From assembly GCF_030814835.1 (NCBI RefSeq), contig NZ_JAUSVS010000002.1, forward strand, positions 310,001 to 374,000: a stretch of DNA of 64,000 nt, given 5' to 3'. Positions 29,005 to 37,967 of the stretch are shown here, piece after piece (the stretch's first letter is position 1; each line of letters opens with the position of its first letter). The notes beneath the pieces are model-generated. The model saw nothing but the letters and a program-made list of their open reading frames with translations, was not told the DNA's origin and ran no database searches. The position numbers were made by a program, and so were the translations under genes. The DNA comes from Caulobacter ginsengisoli. GTDB taxonomy: Bacteria; Pseudomonadota; Alphaproteobacteria; Caulobacterales; Caulobacteraceae.

Positions 29005-30024
29005 ATGAAACGTCTGATCACGGCAACCGCCGTGCTGGCGCTGATGGCGGGGGCCTCGGCTAATGCGGCCCCGCGCGGCGAAGGCAACTGGCGCGACAAC
29101 ACCACGACGGCTCCACAATCCGGACAGGCCCAGAGCCCGCCCCCGGCGCCCCCGCCCAAGGGCCCGCAAGTCGGCCCGCGCGGTAGCGGCCAGGGCGGCG
29201 GCCAGCGCGGTCCGCGCGGCGGCGGTGGCGGCCAAGGCGGCGGCGGTGGCGGCGGCCAAGGTGGTCAGGGCGGCCAGGGCGCCGGCGGCCAGGGCGGCCA
29301 AGGCGGCGGCCAATGGAGCGGCGGTCCTCGCGGTCCGCGCGGCGGCCAGGGCGGTCAAGGCGGCCAGGGCGGCGGCCAGTGGAATGGCGGCGGTCAAGGT
29401 GGCCAGGGCGGCGGTCAAGGCGGCGGCGGTCCCCGTGGTCCGCGCGGCGGCCAAGGCGGCGGCCAATGGGGCGGCGGTCAGGGCCAAGGTGGTCAGGGCG
29501 GCGGCCAGTGGGGCGGCGGTCAAGGCCAAGGTGGTCAAGGCGGCGGCCAATGGAATGGCGGCGGTCAGGGCGGCCAGGGCGGCCAGCAAGGCGGCCCCCG
29601 CGGCGGACGCTGGGACGGCGATCGCGATCGTGACGGTCGCGGCGGCCAGTGGGACGGCCGTGACGGACGCGATGGTCGGGGCGGCCAATGGAACGGGCGT
29701 CCTGGCGATGGGCGTCAGATGCGCGACCGCGACCGCAACCGGCGCTGGTACGACCAGCGGCAATGGCGTCCGAGCTATCGGCCGGCCCGGCGCTACCACC
29801 TGCCGCGCTACTACGCGCCGCGCAACTATTATGTGCGGACCTGGTACTACAACGACATCCTGCCCTGGGGCTGGTTCACCTCGAACTACTACCTGAACTA
29901 CTGGGAGTATGGCCTGCCCACGCCCCCGATCGGGACGGAGTGGGTGCGGGTCGGCAACGACGCCCTGCTGGTCGATATCTGGACCGGCCGCGTGCTGACC
30001 GTCTATTACGGCATCTTCTGGTAG
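29005..30024 (+). CDS. RcnB-like exported protein with Gly/Gln-rich domain
   Basis: A 339-residue exported protein. The signal peptide ends near residue 23 (ANAA). Residues about 60-205 are low-complexity GGQGGQ/GGGQW repeats mixed with PRGPRGG, then DRDGRGGQWDGRDGR (about 205-245). The C-terminal 95 residues (RWYDQRQWRPSYRPARRYH to GRVLTVYYGIFW) look like the RcnB domain, known as periplasmic nickel/cobalt homeostasis in E. coli. The ATG at 29005 has AGGAGA upstream, so the extra 24 residues of the longer frame are rejected. A strong terminator follows. Metal binding by the Gly/Arg part is not shown. Confidence 0.82.
   Translation: MKRLITATAVLALMAGASANAAPRGEGNWRDNTTTAPQSGQAQSPPPAPPPKGPQVGPRGSGQGGGQRGPRGGGGGQGGGGGGGQGGQGGQGAGGQGGQGGGQWSGGPRGPRGGQGGQGGQGGGQWNGGGQGGQGGGQGGGGPRGPRGGQGGGQWGGGQGQGGQGGGQWGGGQGQGGQGGGQWNGGGQGGQGGQQGGPRGGRWDGDRDRDGRGGQWDGRDGRDGRGGQWNGRPGDGRQMRDRDRNRRWYDQRQWRPSYRPARRYHLPRYYAPRNYYVRTWYYNDILPWGWFTSNYYLNYWEYGLPTPPIGTEWVRVGNDALLVDIWTGRVLTVYYGIFW
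29180..29600 (+). repeat. Gly/Gln-rich coding repeats
   Basis: Degenerate tandem units of GGCGGCCAG(GGC) type encode GGQ runs with occasional QWNGGG and PRGPRGG inserts. Such repeats recombine and should vary in length between strains. Confidence 0.85.
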
Positions 30025-30045
30025 GATCGATCCCAGATGGAATGA

Positions 30046-30076
30046 GGGCCTCGGCGGCGACGCCGGGGCCCTTTTT
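30046..30076 (+). terminator. Rho-independent terminator of the RcnB-like gene
   Basis: GGGCCTCGGCG (30046-30056) pairs with CGCCGGGGCCC (30061-30071), 11 bp with one G-U, four-base loop, followed by TTTTT. This is a classic intrinsic terminator 22 nt after the stop codon. Confidence 0.85.
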
Positions 30077-30195
30077 CATGGCGCCACGCGGCTCCCCGAT
30101 CTTGACGGCCGCGCAAAATTCCGCTCCATGGCCCGGCCTTTGCTGCACTGCCGTTGCGCGGGTGCAGCGTAAACGACCAGTCCGGAGACACAATC

Positions 30196-31215
30196 ATGCG
30201 CGTCTACTACGACCGCGACGCCGACATCGCCCGCATCCTGGACCGGAAGATCGCCATTGTAGGCTATGGCAGCCAAGGCCGGGCCCACGCCCTCAACCTC
30301 AAGGACTCCGGCGCCAAGAACGTCGTGGTGGCCCTGCGCCCCGGCTCCGACACCGCCAAGAAGGTCGAGGCCGACGGCCTGAAGGTGATGAGCGTGGCCG
30401 ACGCCGCCGGCTGGGCCGACGCCCTCATGATCCTGGCCCCCGACGAGCTGCAGCGCGACATCTACAACAACGACATCGCCCCCAATATCCGCGATGGCGC
30501 CGCCCTGCTGTTCGCCCACGGCCTGAACGTCCATTTCCGGCTGATCGAGCCCAAGGCCAGCATCGACGTGCTGATGGTCGCCCCCAAGGGTCCCGGCCAC
30601 ACCGTGCGCGGGGAATATCAGAAGGGCGGCGGCGTGCCCTGCCTGATCGCCGTCCATCAGGACGCCACCGGCGGGGCGCTGGACCTGGGCCTGGCCTATG
30701 CCAGCGCCATCGGCGGCGGGCGCTCAGGGATAATCGAGACCAACTTCCGCGAGGAATGCGAGACCGATCTGTTCGGCGAGCAGGCGGTGCTGTGCGGCGG
30801 CGTGGTCGAGCTGATCCGGGCCGGCTTCGAGACCCTGGTCGAGGCGGGCTACGCCCCCGAGATGGCCTATTTCGAGTGCCTGCACGAGGTGAAGCTGATC
30901 GTCGACCTGATCTATGAAGGCGGCATCGCCAACATGAACTACTCGATCAGCAACACCGCCGAGTATGGCGAATACGTCTCCGGTCCGCGCGTCGTGACCC
31001 CGGACACCAAGGCCGAGATGAAGCGGATCCTGGAGGACATCCAGTCGGGCCGCTTTGTCCGCGACTGGATGACCGAATGCGCCGCCGGCCAGCCCAGCTT
31101 CAAGGCCACCCGCCGCCGCACCGCCGAGCATGAGATCGAGGCGGTGGGTGAGCGCCTGCGCGGCATGATGCCGTGGATCGCCAAGAACAAGCTGGTGGAT
31201 AAGGCGGTGAACTAG
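30196..31215 (+). CDS. ilvC: Ketol-acid reductoisomerase IlvC
   Basis: A 339-residue class I enzyme converting acetohydroxy acids to dihydroxy acids in valine and isoleucine synthesis. Hallmarks are [10 protein letters not shown] at the start, the NADPH motif [38 protein letters not shown], and the metal-ligand region EQAVLCGGV...[10 protein letters not shown]. The ATG at 30196 matches the family start; the longer frame to 30154 is not conserved. It is the next enzyme after IlvBN (52-54 kb) in the pathway but is not linked to them. Confidence 0.97.
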   Translation: MRVYYDRDADIARILDRKIAIVGYGSQGRAHALNLKDSGAKNVVVALRPGSDTAKKVEADGLKVMSVADAAGWADALMILAPDELQRDIYNNDIAPNIRDGAALLFAHGLNVHFRLIEPKASIDVLMVAPKGPGHTVRGEYQKGGGVPCLIAVHQDATGGALDLGLAYASAIGGGRSGIIETNFREECETDLFGEQAVLCGGVVELIRAGFETLVEAGYAPEMAYFECLHEVKLIVDLIYEGGIANMNYSISNTAEYGEYVSGPRVVTPDTKAEMKRILEDIQSGRFVRDWMTECAAGQPSFKATRRRTAEHEIEAVGERLRGMMPWIAKNKLVDKAVN

Positions 31216-31260
31216 AGTCTGAAGCTAGCCGGGGTGGCCGGGGATCATTAGGTAGGGGGT

Positions 31261-31821
31261 GTGGCAAAGCGCATCCAAACCCTCTACCTGGCCGGCCCGG
31301 AGAACACCCTGCCGGACGCCGGTGAACACAGCCTGCTGCAGATCGCCCTCTGCCAGGCCATGGGCTTCGACCTACTCAAGGCCGACCCCATCGAGGGGCC
31401 GGACCTGACCGAGGTCAGGGCCCGCGAAATCTATGCCGAGCGGGTCTCGCGCATGCGCCGGGCCGACGCGGGCCTGATCAACCTGACCCCGTTCCGCGGC
31501 CCCACCGCCGACCCCGCCGCCGCCTTCGAGGCCGGTTTCATCGCCGGCCTGGGCCGGCCGGTGTTCGCCTGGCTGAACATCACCGAAGAGGATGACGGCG
31601 AACTGCGCGACCGCATCGCCTCCCATGTCGGGGCCCGGCTGGAATCCGACGGCTCCTGGCGCGATCCCGACGGCTGCATGATCGAGGATTTCGGCCTGCC
31701 CGAGAGCCTGATGCTGTGGGCGGAGTCGCGGCGGCTGTTCGTGGTGCTGACCGACGATCCGTTGCGCGACCTGACGGGGCTGCAGCTCTGCCTCGAGGCG
31801 CTGGGCGAATATCAGGACTAA
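31261..31821 (+). CDS. Nucleoside 2-deoxyribosyltransferase-like protein
   Basis: A 186-residue protein resembling nucleoside 2-deoxyribosyltransferases: LYLAGPENTLPDAGEHS near the start, DAGLINLTPFRGPTADPAAAFEAGFIAGLGRPVFAW (glycine-rich catalytic loop, split here for reading) with the catalytic glutamate in AFEAGFIA. Members exchange bases between deoxynucleosides or act in nucleotide signalling-type folds. Start is GTG 31261. It ends by overlapping the convergent methyltransferase gene by 4 nt. Substrate unknown. Confidence 0.85.
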   Translation: MAKRIQTLYLAGPENTLPDAGEHSLLQIALCQAMGFDLLKADPIEGPDLTEVRAREIYAERVSRMRRADAGLINLTPFRGPTADPAAAFEAGFIAGLGRPVFAWLNITEEDDGELRDRIASHVGARLESDGSWRDPDGCMIEDFGLPESLMLWAESRRLFVVLTDDPLRDLTGLQLCLEALGEYQD

Positions 31822-32555
31822 TCCCAGGCCAGGCCGGCCTCGCCCCGCAGGATCGCCTCGACTCGCGCCGTGTGCTTGCCGCCCTCGGCGTCATGCAGGA
31901 CCAGCGGCGGCAGGAGGACCAGCGGCGCCTTGCCGGTCTTGGTCGCCTGAACCAGCACCCGCTTGGCCGGCGCCTCCGCGAAGGGATGGATCGGCCGGAT
32001 GCGGAACGAGCCGGCCTTGGGGGCCAGCAGGCCGAGGATATCGGCCAGCCGGTCGGCCCGGTGGATGATCAGGATCTGGCCGCCCTCGCGCACCGCCTTG
32101 ACCAGGAAGCCGGTCCAGGCCGCCAGGCCGCCGTCGGCCATCCAGGCCCCGGTCTTGGCGGGATCGGGGGCCTTCAGGGCGGCGGGGTCGTCGAAGAAGG
32201 GCGGGTTGGCCATCACCTTGTCGAAGACCGGCAGGTTCAGGGCCTTGAACGGCGACTGCACGTCACCGGCCAGCGCCTCGACCCGATCCTCAAGGCCGTT
32301 CAGCGTGATGTTCTGCCGGGCCAGGTCCAGTGCTTCGGCGTCGCGCTCCATCCCGACGAACCGCGCCTGCGGCGACCGCCAGGCCGCCGCCAGCAGCGCC
32401 CCGCCGGGGCCGCAGCCGGCCTCCAGCACCCGCTCGCCGGCCCCGGCGTCGCAGGCCGCGGCCAGCAGCGCTGCGTCCAGGCCGGCCCGATAGCCGCGGG
32501 CCGGCTGGCGCAGCTTGAGCTGCCCGTTCATCAGGCCGTCCTCACTGATGCTCAT
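31818..32555 (-). CDS. TrmN6-like N6-adenine methyltransferase
   Basis: A 245-residue class I methyltransferase. It opens with GLMNGQLKLRQPARGYRAG, the family lead-in of tRNA1(Val) adenine-37 N6-methyltransferases (TrmN6/YfiC); motif I is VLEAGCGPGGALL and the catalytic motif IV is MANPPFF. In this group the NPPF motif marks an N6-adenine or related amino-methylating enzyme, so tRNA modification is the likely role. No other base-modification gene is next to it. The divergent polyprenyl synthase starts about 107 nt away. Confidence 0.85.
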   Translation of the reverse strand: MSISEDGLMNGQLKLRQPARGYRAGLDAALLAAACDAGAGERVLEAGCGPGGALLAAAWRSPQARFVGMERDAEALDLARQNITLNGLEDRVEALAGDVQSPFKALNLPVFDKVMANPPFFDDPAALKAPDPAKTGAWMADGGLAAWTGFLVKAVREGGQILIIHRADRLADILGLLAPKAGSFRIRPIHPFAEAPAKRVLVQATKTGKAPLVLLPPLVLHDAEGGKHTARVEAILRGEAGLAWD

Positions 32556-32662
32556 GAGTTGCTCATCCGGCCTTGTGCTCGCTCGTCCCCTGACCTATCC
32601 CGCCATGAGCAGGCGCCGCAACGGCGATGGTCGTCATTCGGCCTGTCAGGAGTTCGAGGGTC

Positions 32663-33673
32663 TTGGACGCAGCGAGAGCGGCCATAGTCCGTCCGGCGGG
32701 TTCGGTTGACGCTTTGGTGCGGCTGGGAACGGCCGACATGCGCCAGGTCGACCGGATCATCGCCAACCGCATGCAGAGCCCGGTGGCGACCATTCCCGCC
32801 CTGGCCGATCACCTGATCAACGCCGGCGGCAAACGGCTGCGGCCGCTGCTGACGGTGGCCTCGGCCCGCCTGGCCGGCGCCCGCGACGACGCCTGCCTGA
32901 AGCTGGCGGCGGCGGTCGAGTTCATCCACACCGCCACGCTCTTGCATGACGACGTAGTCGATTCCTCGCAGCTGCGCCGCGGCAAGGTCGCCGCCCACCT
33001 GATCTGGGGCGCGCCCTCCAGCGTACTGGTCGGGGATTATCTGTTCGCCCGCTCGTTCGAGCTGATGGTCGAGGCCGGCTCGCTGGCCGCGCTGGACATC
33101 CTGGCCAAGGCCAGCGGCGTCATCGCCGAGGGCGAGGTGCTGCAGCTGACCCGGGCCCATGACCTGAACCTGGGCCAGGACGTTTATCTGGAAATCATCC
33201 GGGCCAAAACCGCCGAGCTGTTCGCCGCCGCCGCCGAGTCCGGCGCCGTGTCGGCCGGGGCCAGCGACCAGCAGCGCCGGGCCATGCGCTCCTATGGCCT
33301 GAACCTGGGCCTGGCCTTCCAGCTGGCCGACGACGCCCTCGACTATGGCGGCGCCACCGAGACGCTCGGCAAGAACGCCGGCGACGATTTCCGGGAAGGC
33401 AAGGCCACCCTGCCGCTGCTGCTGGCCATCGCCCGCACCGGCGCCGAGGAGGCGGCCTTCTGGGATCGCACCATCGGCCAGAAGGACCAGTCCGAGGCCG
33501 ACTTCCGCCGGGCCCGCGACCTGATCGTCAGTTCCGGGGCGCTGGACGCCACCCTGGACCTGGCCGCCGATTTCGCCGAACAGGCCAAGACGGCGCTGCA
33601 CGCCATGGCCGCCGGGCAATGGCGTGACGCTCTGGCCGACCTGGCTGATTTCGCCGTGAGCCGCCGGGCTTAA
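32663..33673 (+). CDS. Polyprenyl (octaprenyl-type) diphosphate synthase
   Basis: A 336-residue trans-isoprenyl diphosphate synthase. It shows the first aspartate-rich motif in LLHDDVVD (about residue 103), the FARM-adjacent GGKRLRPLL, and the second in LADDALDY (about 225). These condense isopentenyl units; by overall pattern (IspB-like) the product is probably the side chain of ubiquinone. The TTG at 32663 has GAGGGT upstream and begins the expected N-terminus; an ATG at 32627 gives a longer, less likely start. It is followed by the histidine kinase. Confidence 0.9.
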   Translation: MDAARAAIVRPAGSVDALVRLGTADMRQVDRIIANRMQSPVATIPALADHLINAGGKRLRPLLTVASARLAGARDDACLKLAAAVEFIHTATLLHDDVVDSSQLRRGKVAAHLIWGAPSSVLVGDYLFARSFELMVEAGSLAALDILAKASGVIAEGEVLQLTRAHDLNLGQDVYLEIIRAKTAELFAAAAESGAVSAGASDQQRRAMRSYGLNLGLAFQLADDALDYGGATETLGKNAGDDFREGKATLPLLLAIARTGAEEAAFWDRTIGQKDQSEADFRRARDLIVSSGALDATLDLAADFAEQAKTALHAMAAGQWRDALADLADFAVSRRA

Positions 33674-33732
33674 GATTTTCTCCGCAACTGGCGGGTGATA
33701 GGTTGGTCTCTGGCAACAGGCGGAGACGCGGC

Positions 33733-34863
33733 TTGACCGGGCTTGCAGGCGGAACGACCGACCCCGTGTCTTCGCTCGACACCTTGGTGTCCGCCATCGA
33801 GGCCTTGGCCTCGGCGCGGCAGGTCGAGGACGTCGCCGCCGTGGTCCGCTCGGCCGCCCGGCACCTGTCCGGCGCCGATGGCGTGACCATCGTCCTGCGC
33901 GACGGCGACCAGTGCCACTACCTGGATGAAGACGCCATCGGGCCGCTCTGGAAGGGCCTGAAGTTTCCGATGAGCGCCTGCATCTCCGGCTGGGCGATGC
34001 TGAACCGCCAGACGGTGGTGATCGAGGACATCTATCTCGACGACCGCATTCCCCACGACGCCTATCGCCCCACCTTCGTGCGAAGCCTGGTGATGACCCC
34101 CGTGCGGCCCGAAGAACCCATCGCCGCGATCGGCGCCTATTGGTCGGAGGTGCGGCGGCCGAGCGATGAGGAGATCGCCAACCTGGCCCTGATCGCCCGG
34201 GCCACGGCGACGGCCCTGGCCAATGTCACCCTGCTAGGGTCGCTGGAATCGGCCCTGGCGGTGCGCAACGCCCTGGTCCGCGAGCTGAATCACCGGGTGA
34301 AGAACAACCTGGCCGCCAGCCTGGCCATCGCCAACCAGACCATGGGTCGCGCGTCCACCCCCGCGGCCTTCAACCAGGCTTTCAGTGGCCGGATCATGGC
34401 CCTGTCGCGCATCCATGAGCTGCTGGGCGAGCACGACTGGCAGAAGGCCGACCTGGGCCTGGTGGCCCGCGCCGCCGTGGCGGGGTTGGGCGAGGGCCTG
34501 GAAGGGCGGGTGAGCTTCGAGGGGCCGCCGATCCGCCTGGCCTCCGAGACGGCGGTCAGCATGATGATGGCCCTACACGAACTGGCCGACAACGCCGTGC
34601 GCCACGGCGCGTTGGGTCCTTCCGGGGGACAGGCGGCGCTGACCTGGCGGATCGAGGACGAGCGGCTGGTGCTGGACTGGCGCGAGCTGGACGGGCCGCC
34701 GGTTCCGAACCTGCGCACCCCCGGTTTCGGCCAGCGGCTGATCGAGCGGGGCCTGCCGCGCGATGTGGGCGGCAAGGCCAGTCTCGACTTCCACCCCGAG
34801 GGCTTCCGCTACAGCCTCGACTGCCCGCTCTCGCACAGGATCGCCCTGGCCGGCGCGATCTGA
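33733..34863 (+). CDS. GAF-domain sensor histidine kinase, HWE/HisKA_2 type
   Basis: A 376-residue soluble kinase. Residues about 15-170 form a GAF sensor domain (DGVTIVLRDGDQCHYLDE). The phospho-acceptor motif is ELNHRVKNNLA, with the histidine near residue 199, and the ATP-binding domain has LHELADNAVRHGA and a glycine motif GFGQRLI, the HWE/HisKA_2 pattern common in alphaproteobacteria. TTG 33733 is the start, with GGAGA eight bases upstream. No response regulator gene is adjacent, so its target is not in this window. The signal is unknown. Confidence 0.88.
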   Translation: MTGLAGGTTDPVSSLDTLVSAIEALASARQVEDVAAVVRSAARHLSGADGVTIVLRDGDQCHYLDEDAIGPLWKGLKFPMSACISGWAMLNRQTVVIEDIYLDDRIPHDAYRPTFVRSLVMTPVRPEEPIAAIGAYWSEVRRPSDEEIANLALIARATATALANVTLLGSLESALAVRNALVRELNHRVKNNLAASLAIANQTMGRASTPAAFNQAFSGRIMALSRIHELLGEHDWQKADLGLVARAAVAGLGEGLEGRVSFEGPPIRLASETAVSMMMALHELADNAVRHGALGPSGGQAALTWRIEDERLVLDWRELDGPPVPNLRTPGFGQRLIERGLPRDVGGKASLDFHPEGFRYSLDCPLSHRIALAGAI

Positions 34864-34875
34864 TAGCCAGCGCCG

Positions 34876-35817
34876 ATGGCGCCGCAACGCATCCTGGTGA
34901 TCAAGCTTTCCGCCCTGGGCGACTTCGTCCAGGCCAGCGGCCCCATGAAGGCCATCCACGCGGCGCATCCGGACGCCCACATCACCCTGCTGACCACCGG
35001 CCCCTACGTGGCCATGGGCCAGGCCACCGGCTGGTTCGACGAGGTCTGGAGCGACGGCCGCCCTGACTGGAGCGACCTGCCGGCCGTCTGGCGGCTGCTG
35101 AGCCGCCTGCGCGGGGCCCGGTTCGACCGGGTCTACGACCTGCAGACCCAGAGCCGCACCATCCGCTATTTCCAGCTGCTCTGGCCGCGACGCCCCGACT
35201 GGTCCGGCAACGCCCCGGGCGCGAAGTTCCGCTACGCCGGGCCCGAGCGCGACCGGCTGCACATCCAGGACAGCCAGCGCAACCAGCTGGCTGTCGCCGG
35301 TATCCCGCAGACGCCGCCGCCGGACGTCTCCTGGCTGAAGGGGGAGGGCGGTTTCGATCTGCAGAGCCCCTACGCCCTGCTGGTCCCCGGCGGCGCCCCG
35401 CACCGGCCCGCCAAGCGCTGGCCGGCCGAACGCTATGGCGAACTGGCGGCGAGGCTGGCGAGGGAGGGGATTACGCCCGTCGTCCTTGGCCACGGCCCCG
35501 ACGAGGCCGGGCTGGCGGAGATCATCCGGGCCTCCGAGCCGAGCGCCGTGGTCCTGGTCGGCAAGACCAAACTCGGCGACATCGCCGACCTCGCCCGCGC
35601 CGCGGCGCTGGCCGTCGGCAACGACACCGGCCCCATGCACGTCATCGCCGCCGGCGGTTGCCCGTCGTTGGTCCTGTTTTCCGCCGACAGCGACCCGGCG
35701 CTCAGCGCGCCCCGGCCGTCAGGGGAGGGGCGGGTGGAGATATTGCGGGAGATGGATTTGGAGGACTTGGCCGTGGCGCCGGTCTGGTCGGTCGTGGAGA
35801 CGCTCAGAAACCGGTGA
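34876..35817 (+). CDS. Glycosyltransferase family 9 (heptosyltransferase-like)
   Basis: A 313-residue glycosyltransferase of the ADP-heptose:LPS heptosyltransferase family. It starts RILVIKLSALGDFVQASGP, as expected for family 9, with LLTTGPYVAM and the nucleotide-binding C-terminal part VALVP-GGAPHRPAKRWP and VGNDTGPMHVIAAGGCP (read in pieces). It would transfer heptose onto lipid A-core in the cytoplasmic face of the inner membrane. The 3' end overlaps the toxin remnant at 35804-36112 by 14 nt on the opposite strand. Confidence 0.92.
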   Translation: MAPQRILVIKLSALGDFVQASGPMKAIHAAHPDAHITLLTTGPYVAMGQATGWFDEVWSDGRPDWSDLPAVWRLLSRLRGARFDRVYDLQTQSRTIRYFQLLWPRRPDWSGNAPGAKFRYAGPERDRLHIQDSQRNQLAVAGIPQTPPPDVSWLKGEGGFDLQSPYALLVPGGAPHRPAKRWPAERYGELAARLAREGITPVVLGHGPDEAGLAEIIRASEPSAVVLVGKTKLGDIADLARAAALAVGNDTGPMHVIAAGGCPSLVLFSADSDPALSAPRPSGEGRVEILREMDLEDLAVAPVWSVVETLRNR

Positions 35818-36112
35818 AGACGCGGCTGATGCCGCGCCGGATCGCGTCCTCATGCTCCAGCAGCGAGCCGACACGCCGTTAGAGGACCTTGGCTTCCAAT
35901 CCGCCCATATCGGCCAGCGAAAGGATCAAATCCTCATCCCGCACATGCAGGCGAACCTCGATCTCTTCAATCTGTCTTTGGCGATCTCTGACCAATGGCG
36001 CTGCGATGACGACATCGGTCTGGCGCATCAAATGAGAGGAAAGAACGATCAGATAGGGCGCTATAGCCCGGCTCGAAGCGAACGGATTTTCATAGAAATC
36101 GAATTGACGCAC
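35804..36112 (-). pseudogene. ccdB: CcdB-like toxin gene with an in-frame stop codon
   Basis: The open frame begins GTG 36112 (RQFDFYENPFASSRAIAPYL) and matches the CcdB toxin fold up to ILSLADMGGLEAKVL, then meets TAA at 35879-35881. Reading on in the same frame gives RRVGSLLEHEDAIRRGISRVF and TGF, then TGA at 35804-35806, exactly the CcdB C-terminus and length (about 102 codons). The C-terminus of CcdB is needed for gyrase poisoning, so this copy is probably inactive, unless the stop is a sequencing error or read through. It sits one base behind the antitoxin gene. Confidence 0.85.
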
Positions 36113-36113
36113 G

Positions 36114-36389
36114 CTACCAGCGCCGCCACTCGGCGCTGATCAGACCGCGTTCGGCGACACGTTGATTGAACTCCGCAATGGCCTCGGCGTTGTCGCTCGC
36201 CCATTGCTTCGCGCGCTCTTCACCCATTCCCTCTGACAATCTCGAAGGGCTGACGAGGTCGGCATGATGAGCCAGGGCGCGCCTGAGGCCGTCCTCCACC
36301 ACGAGTTCGAGCGGCATGCCAGCCTGTCTGGCAGTCTCCAGCAGGTCCGCGTCGATCTCGATCTTGAGCTCAGCCTTGCCCATACCCAA
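36114..36389 (-). CDS. ccdA: CcdA-like antitoxin
   Basis: A 91-residue antitoxin of the type II CcdA family. The N-terminal KAELKIEIDADLLETARQAG forms the ribbon-helix-helix DNA-binding unit and the C-terminal EAIAEFNQRVAERGLISAEW (pieces: EAIAEFNQRV, ERGLISAEWRRW) is the flexible part that wraps around CcdB. The gene is intact and overlaps neither neighbour: the toxin remnant follows after one base. The protein would autoregulate the pair. It remains after loss of full-length toxin, possibly as a relic or to counter other CcdB toxins. Confidence 0.88.
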   Translation of the reverse strand: MGMGKAELKIEIDADLLETARQAGMPLELVVEDGLRRALAHHADLVSPSRLSEGMGEERAKQWASDNAEAIAEFNQRVAERGLISAEWRRW

Positions 36390-36391
36390 GC

Positions 36392-36850
36392 CTAACTCAA
36401 TTTCGCGATCCCGTCGCCCATCCAGTGGCTGAACCCCATCCCTTCCGGGGCTTGCGCGAACCCCATCGCCTCCCAGAAAGGCGGCGCCGCGGCCGTAGCC
36501 TGCGCATTGGAAACCAGCAGGTCGGCGGCCTGAAGCCCCTGCTGCATCATCGCCGCGGCCAGCATCCGTCCCACGCCCAGTCGCCGTGCTGACGGCGCCA
36601 CGTAGAGCCGGCGCATGCGCATGGCCGGCCGGTCCAGGCCAGGCTGCGGCGTCACCCCGCCGAGGCCGACCAACTCGCCCTCGGCGAAGGCGGCGAAGAG
36701 GGCGCCGGGGTCGCGGAAGGGGTTCTCAGTCTCCACCCACTGCGCCGCCAGGGCGCTCATGTTGCGCACGCCTTCGGCTTCGGCCTGGGCGCGCAGGGCC
36801 GGGAAGCCTTCGGGCAGGGCGCCCTCGACCCGGACGATCTGCACGCTCAT
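36392..36850 (-). CDS. GNAT-family N-acetyltransferase
   Basis: A 152-residue acetyl-CoA-dependent acetyltransferase. The strand MRMRRLYVAPSARRLGVGRML with the R-x-x-G-x-G/A acetyl-CoA loop (RRLGVGRML) is the GNAT core. The start at 36850 overlaps the PhyH gene stop (ATGA), so translation is coupled. The acceptor substrate is unknown. Confidence 0.85.
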   Translation of the reverse strand: MSVQIVRVEGALPEGFPALRAQAEAEGVRNMSALAAQWVETENPFRDPGALFAAFAEGELVGLGGVTPQPGLDRPAMRMRRLYVAPSARRLGVGRMLAAAMMQQGLQAADLLVSNAQATAAAPPFWEAMGFAQAPEGMGFSHWMGDGIAKLS

Positions 36851-37527
36851 GTCGCCAGCCCCAGCCATTGCAGGCCGCCGGGCAGGTCGAAGGCGGCATA
36901 GTCCAGCTGCAGCACACGCCGCCGAGCCGGGACCCTGGCCCGGGCCGAGGCGTGCAGGATCGGCGTCGAATAGGCCCAGACGTCGCCGCTGGCGGCCAGG
37001 CATTCCAGGATGGGATGGGTCAGGGCCCGTCCCGCGGCGTCGCTTGCCGCCACTCGGCCCAGCCGGTGCGAGCCCAGGGCCGCCTGCAGCGGGGCGTTGT
37101 CCGGGCCGCAGTCGTCCAGATGCAGACGCAGGGTGACCATGGCCTCCAGCACATCGATGGGCGGAGCGACGTGGGTCAGGCCGTGCTTGACCGACCAGGG
37201 GCCGAAGCCCGGGGTCTCAAGGCGTTCCCGGACGCAGACGGTGCGGTCCTGGTGCCAGGCCACCATCCAGTTGTCGGCGGCGGTCTTGTCGAACATCACG
37301 GCCCGAACCGGCCTTGCGCCAGGGCCCAGCAAGGTCTCCGCGATGCCGGTTGCCGCCGCGAGCCGGCCTGCCAGCGCCTCGCCGCTCAGCCGGACGCCGG
37401 CGCGCTCGATATCCAGGCTGCGCAGCGCCGCCACCGTCGCCGCATCCAGGGCGGCGGGATGGAAAACCGCGCCATCCCGCTTGAAGTCCAGGCCCAGGGT
37501 CCCGATTTTCTTTGCAGGGGCGTTCAT
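36847..37527 (-). CDS. Phytanoyl-CoA dioxygenase (PhyH) family protein
   Basis: A 226-residue Fe(II)/2-oxoglutarate oxygenase of the phytanoyl-CoA hydroxylase family. The iron ligands are visible as H and D in AWHQDRTV (about residue 97-104) and the second His in ILHASARA (about 195); the arginine in ARRRVLQLDY (about 208) would bind 2-oxoglutarate. The substrate is unknown. ATG 37527 is the start, in GTGGTGATG context where earlier codons are less likely. Overlaps the GNAT gene by 4 nt and faces the divergent YccF gene. Confidence 0.85.
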   Translation of the reverse strand: MNAPAKKIGTLGLDFKRDGAVFHPAALDAATVAALRSLDIERAGVRLSGEALAGRLAAATGIAETLLGPGARPVRAVMFDKTAADNWMVAWHQDRTVCVRERLETPGFGPWSVKHGLTHVAPPIDVLEAMVTLRLHLDDCGPDNAPLQAALGSHRLGRVAASDAAGRALTHPILECLAASGDVWAYSTPILHASARARVPARRRVLQLDYAAFDLPGGLQWLGLAT

Positions 37528-37568
37528 CACCACCCACCTTAGCGCGACCCCGATAGGAATCACCTGCC

Positions 37569-37967
37569 TTGACCCTGCTCCTCAACATCCTGTGGTTCAT
37601 CTTCGGCGGCTGGATCTCCGGCACGCTGTGGATTCTGGGCGGAGCGCTGATGGCCATCACCGTGATCGGCCTGCCCTATACCGGCGCGGCCTGGCGGATC
37701 GCCGGCTTCGCCTATTTCCCGTTCGGCAAGGACATCGTCGACCGCAGCGAGGTCACCGGCCAGCACGACCTGGGCACCGGCCCGGTCGGCTGCGTGCTCA
37801 ATGTGCTGTGGTTCATCCTGGGCGGCTGGCACATCGCGCTAAGCCACGTGCTGATCGCCATTCCCGAGGCGGTCAGCATCATCGGCATTCCCTTCGCCTT
37901 CAAGGATGTCCAGCTGGCCCTCGTCGCCCTGGCCCCGATCGGCAAGACGGTGGTGCCGAAGCCCTAG
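37569..37967 (+). CDS. YccF-domain membrane protein
   Basis: A 132-residue inner-membrane protein of the YccF family with two YccF repeats, each seen as LNILWFIFGGW and LNVLWFILGGWHIA followed by a membrane segment. Members contain four membrane segments; no function is established. The start is TTG 37569. It lies 42 nt from the divergent PhyH gene start and overlaps the convergent downstream gene by 4 nt. Confidence 0.88.
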   Translation: MTLLLNILWFIFGGWISGTLWILGGALMAITVIGLPYTGAAWRIAGFAYFPFGKDIVDRSEVTGQHDLGTGPVGCVLNVLWFILGGWHIALSHVLIAIPEAVSIIGIPFAFKDVQLALVALAPIGKTVVPKP

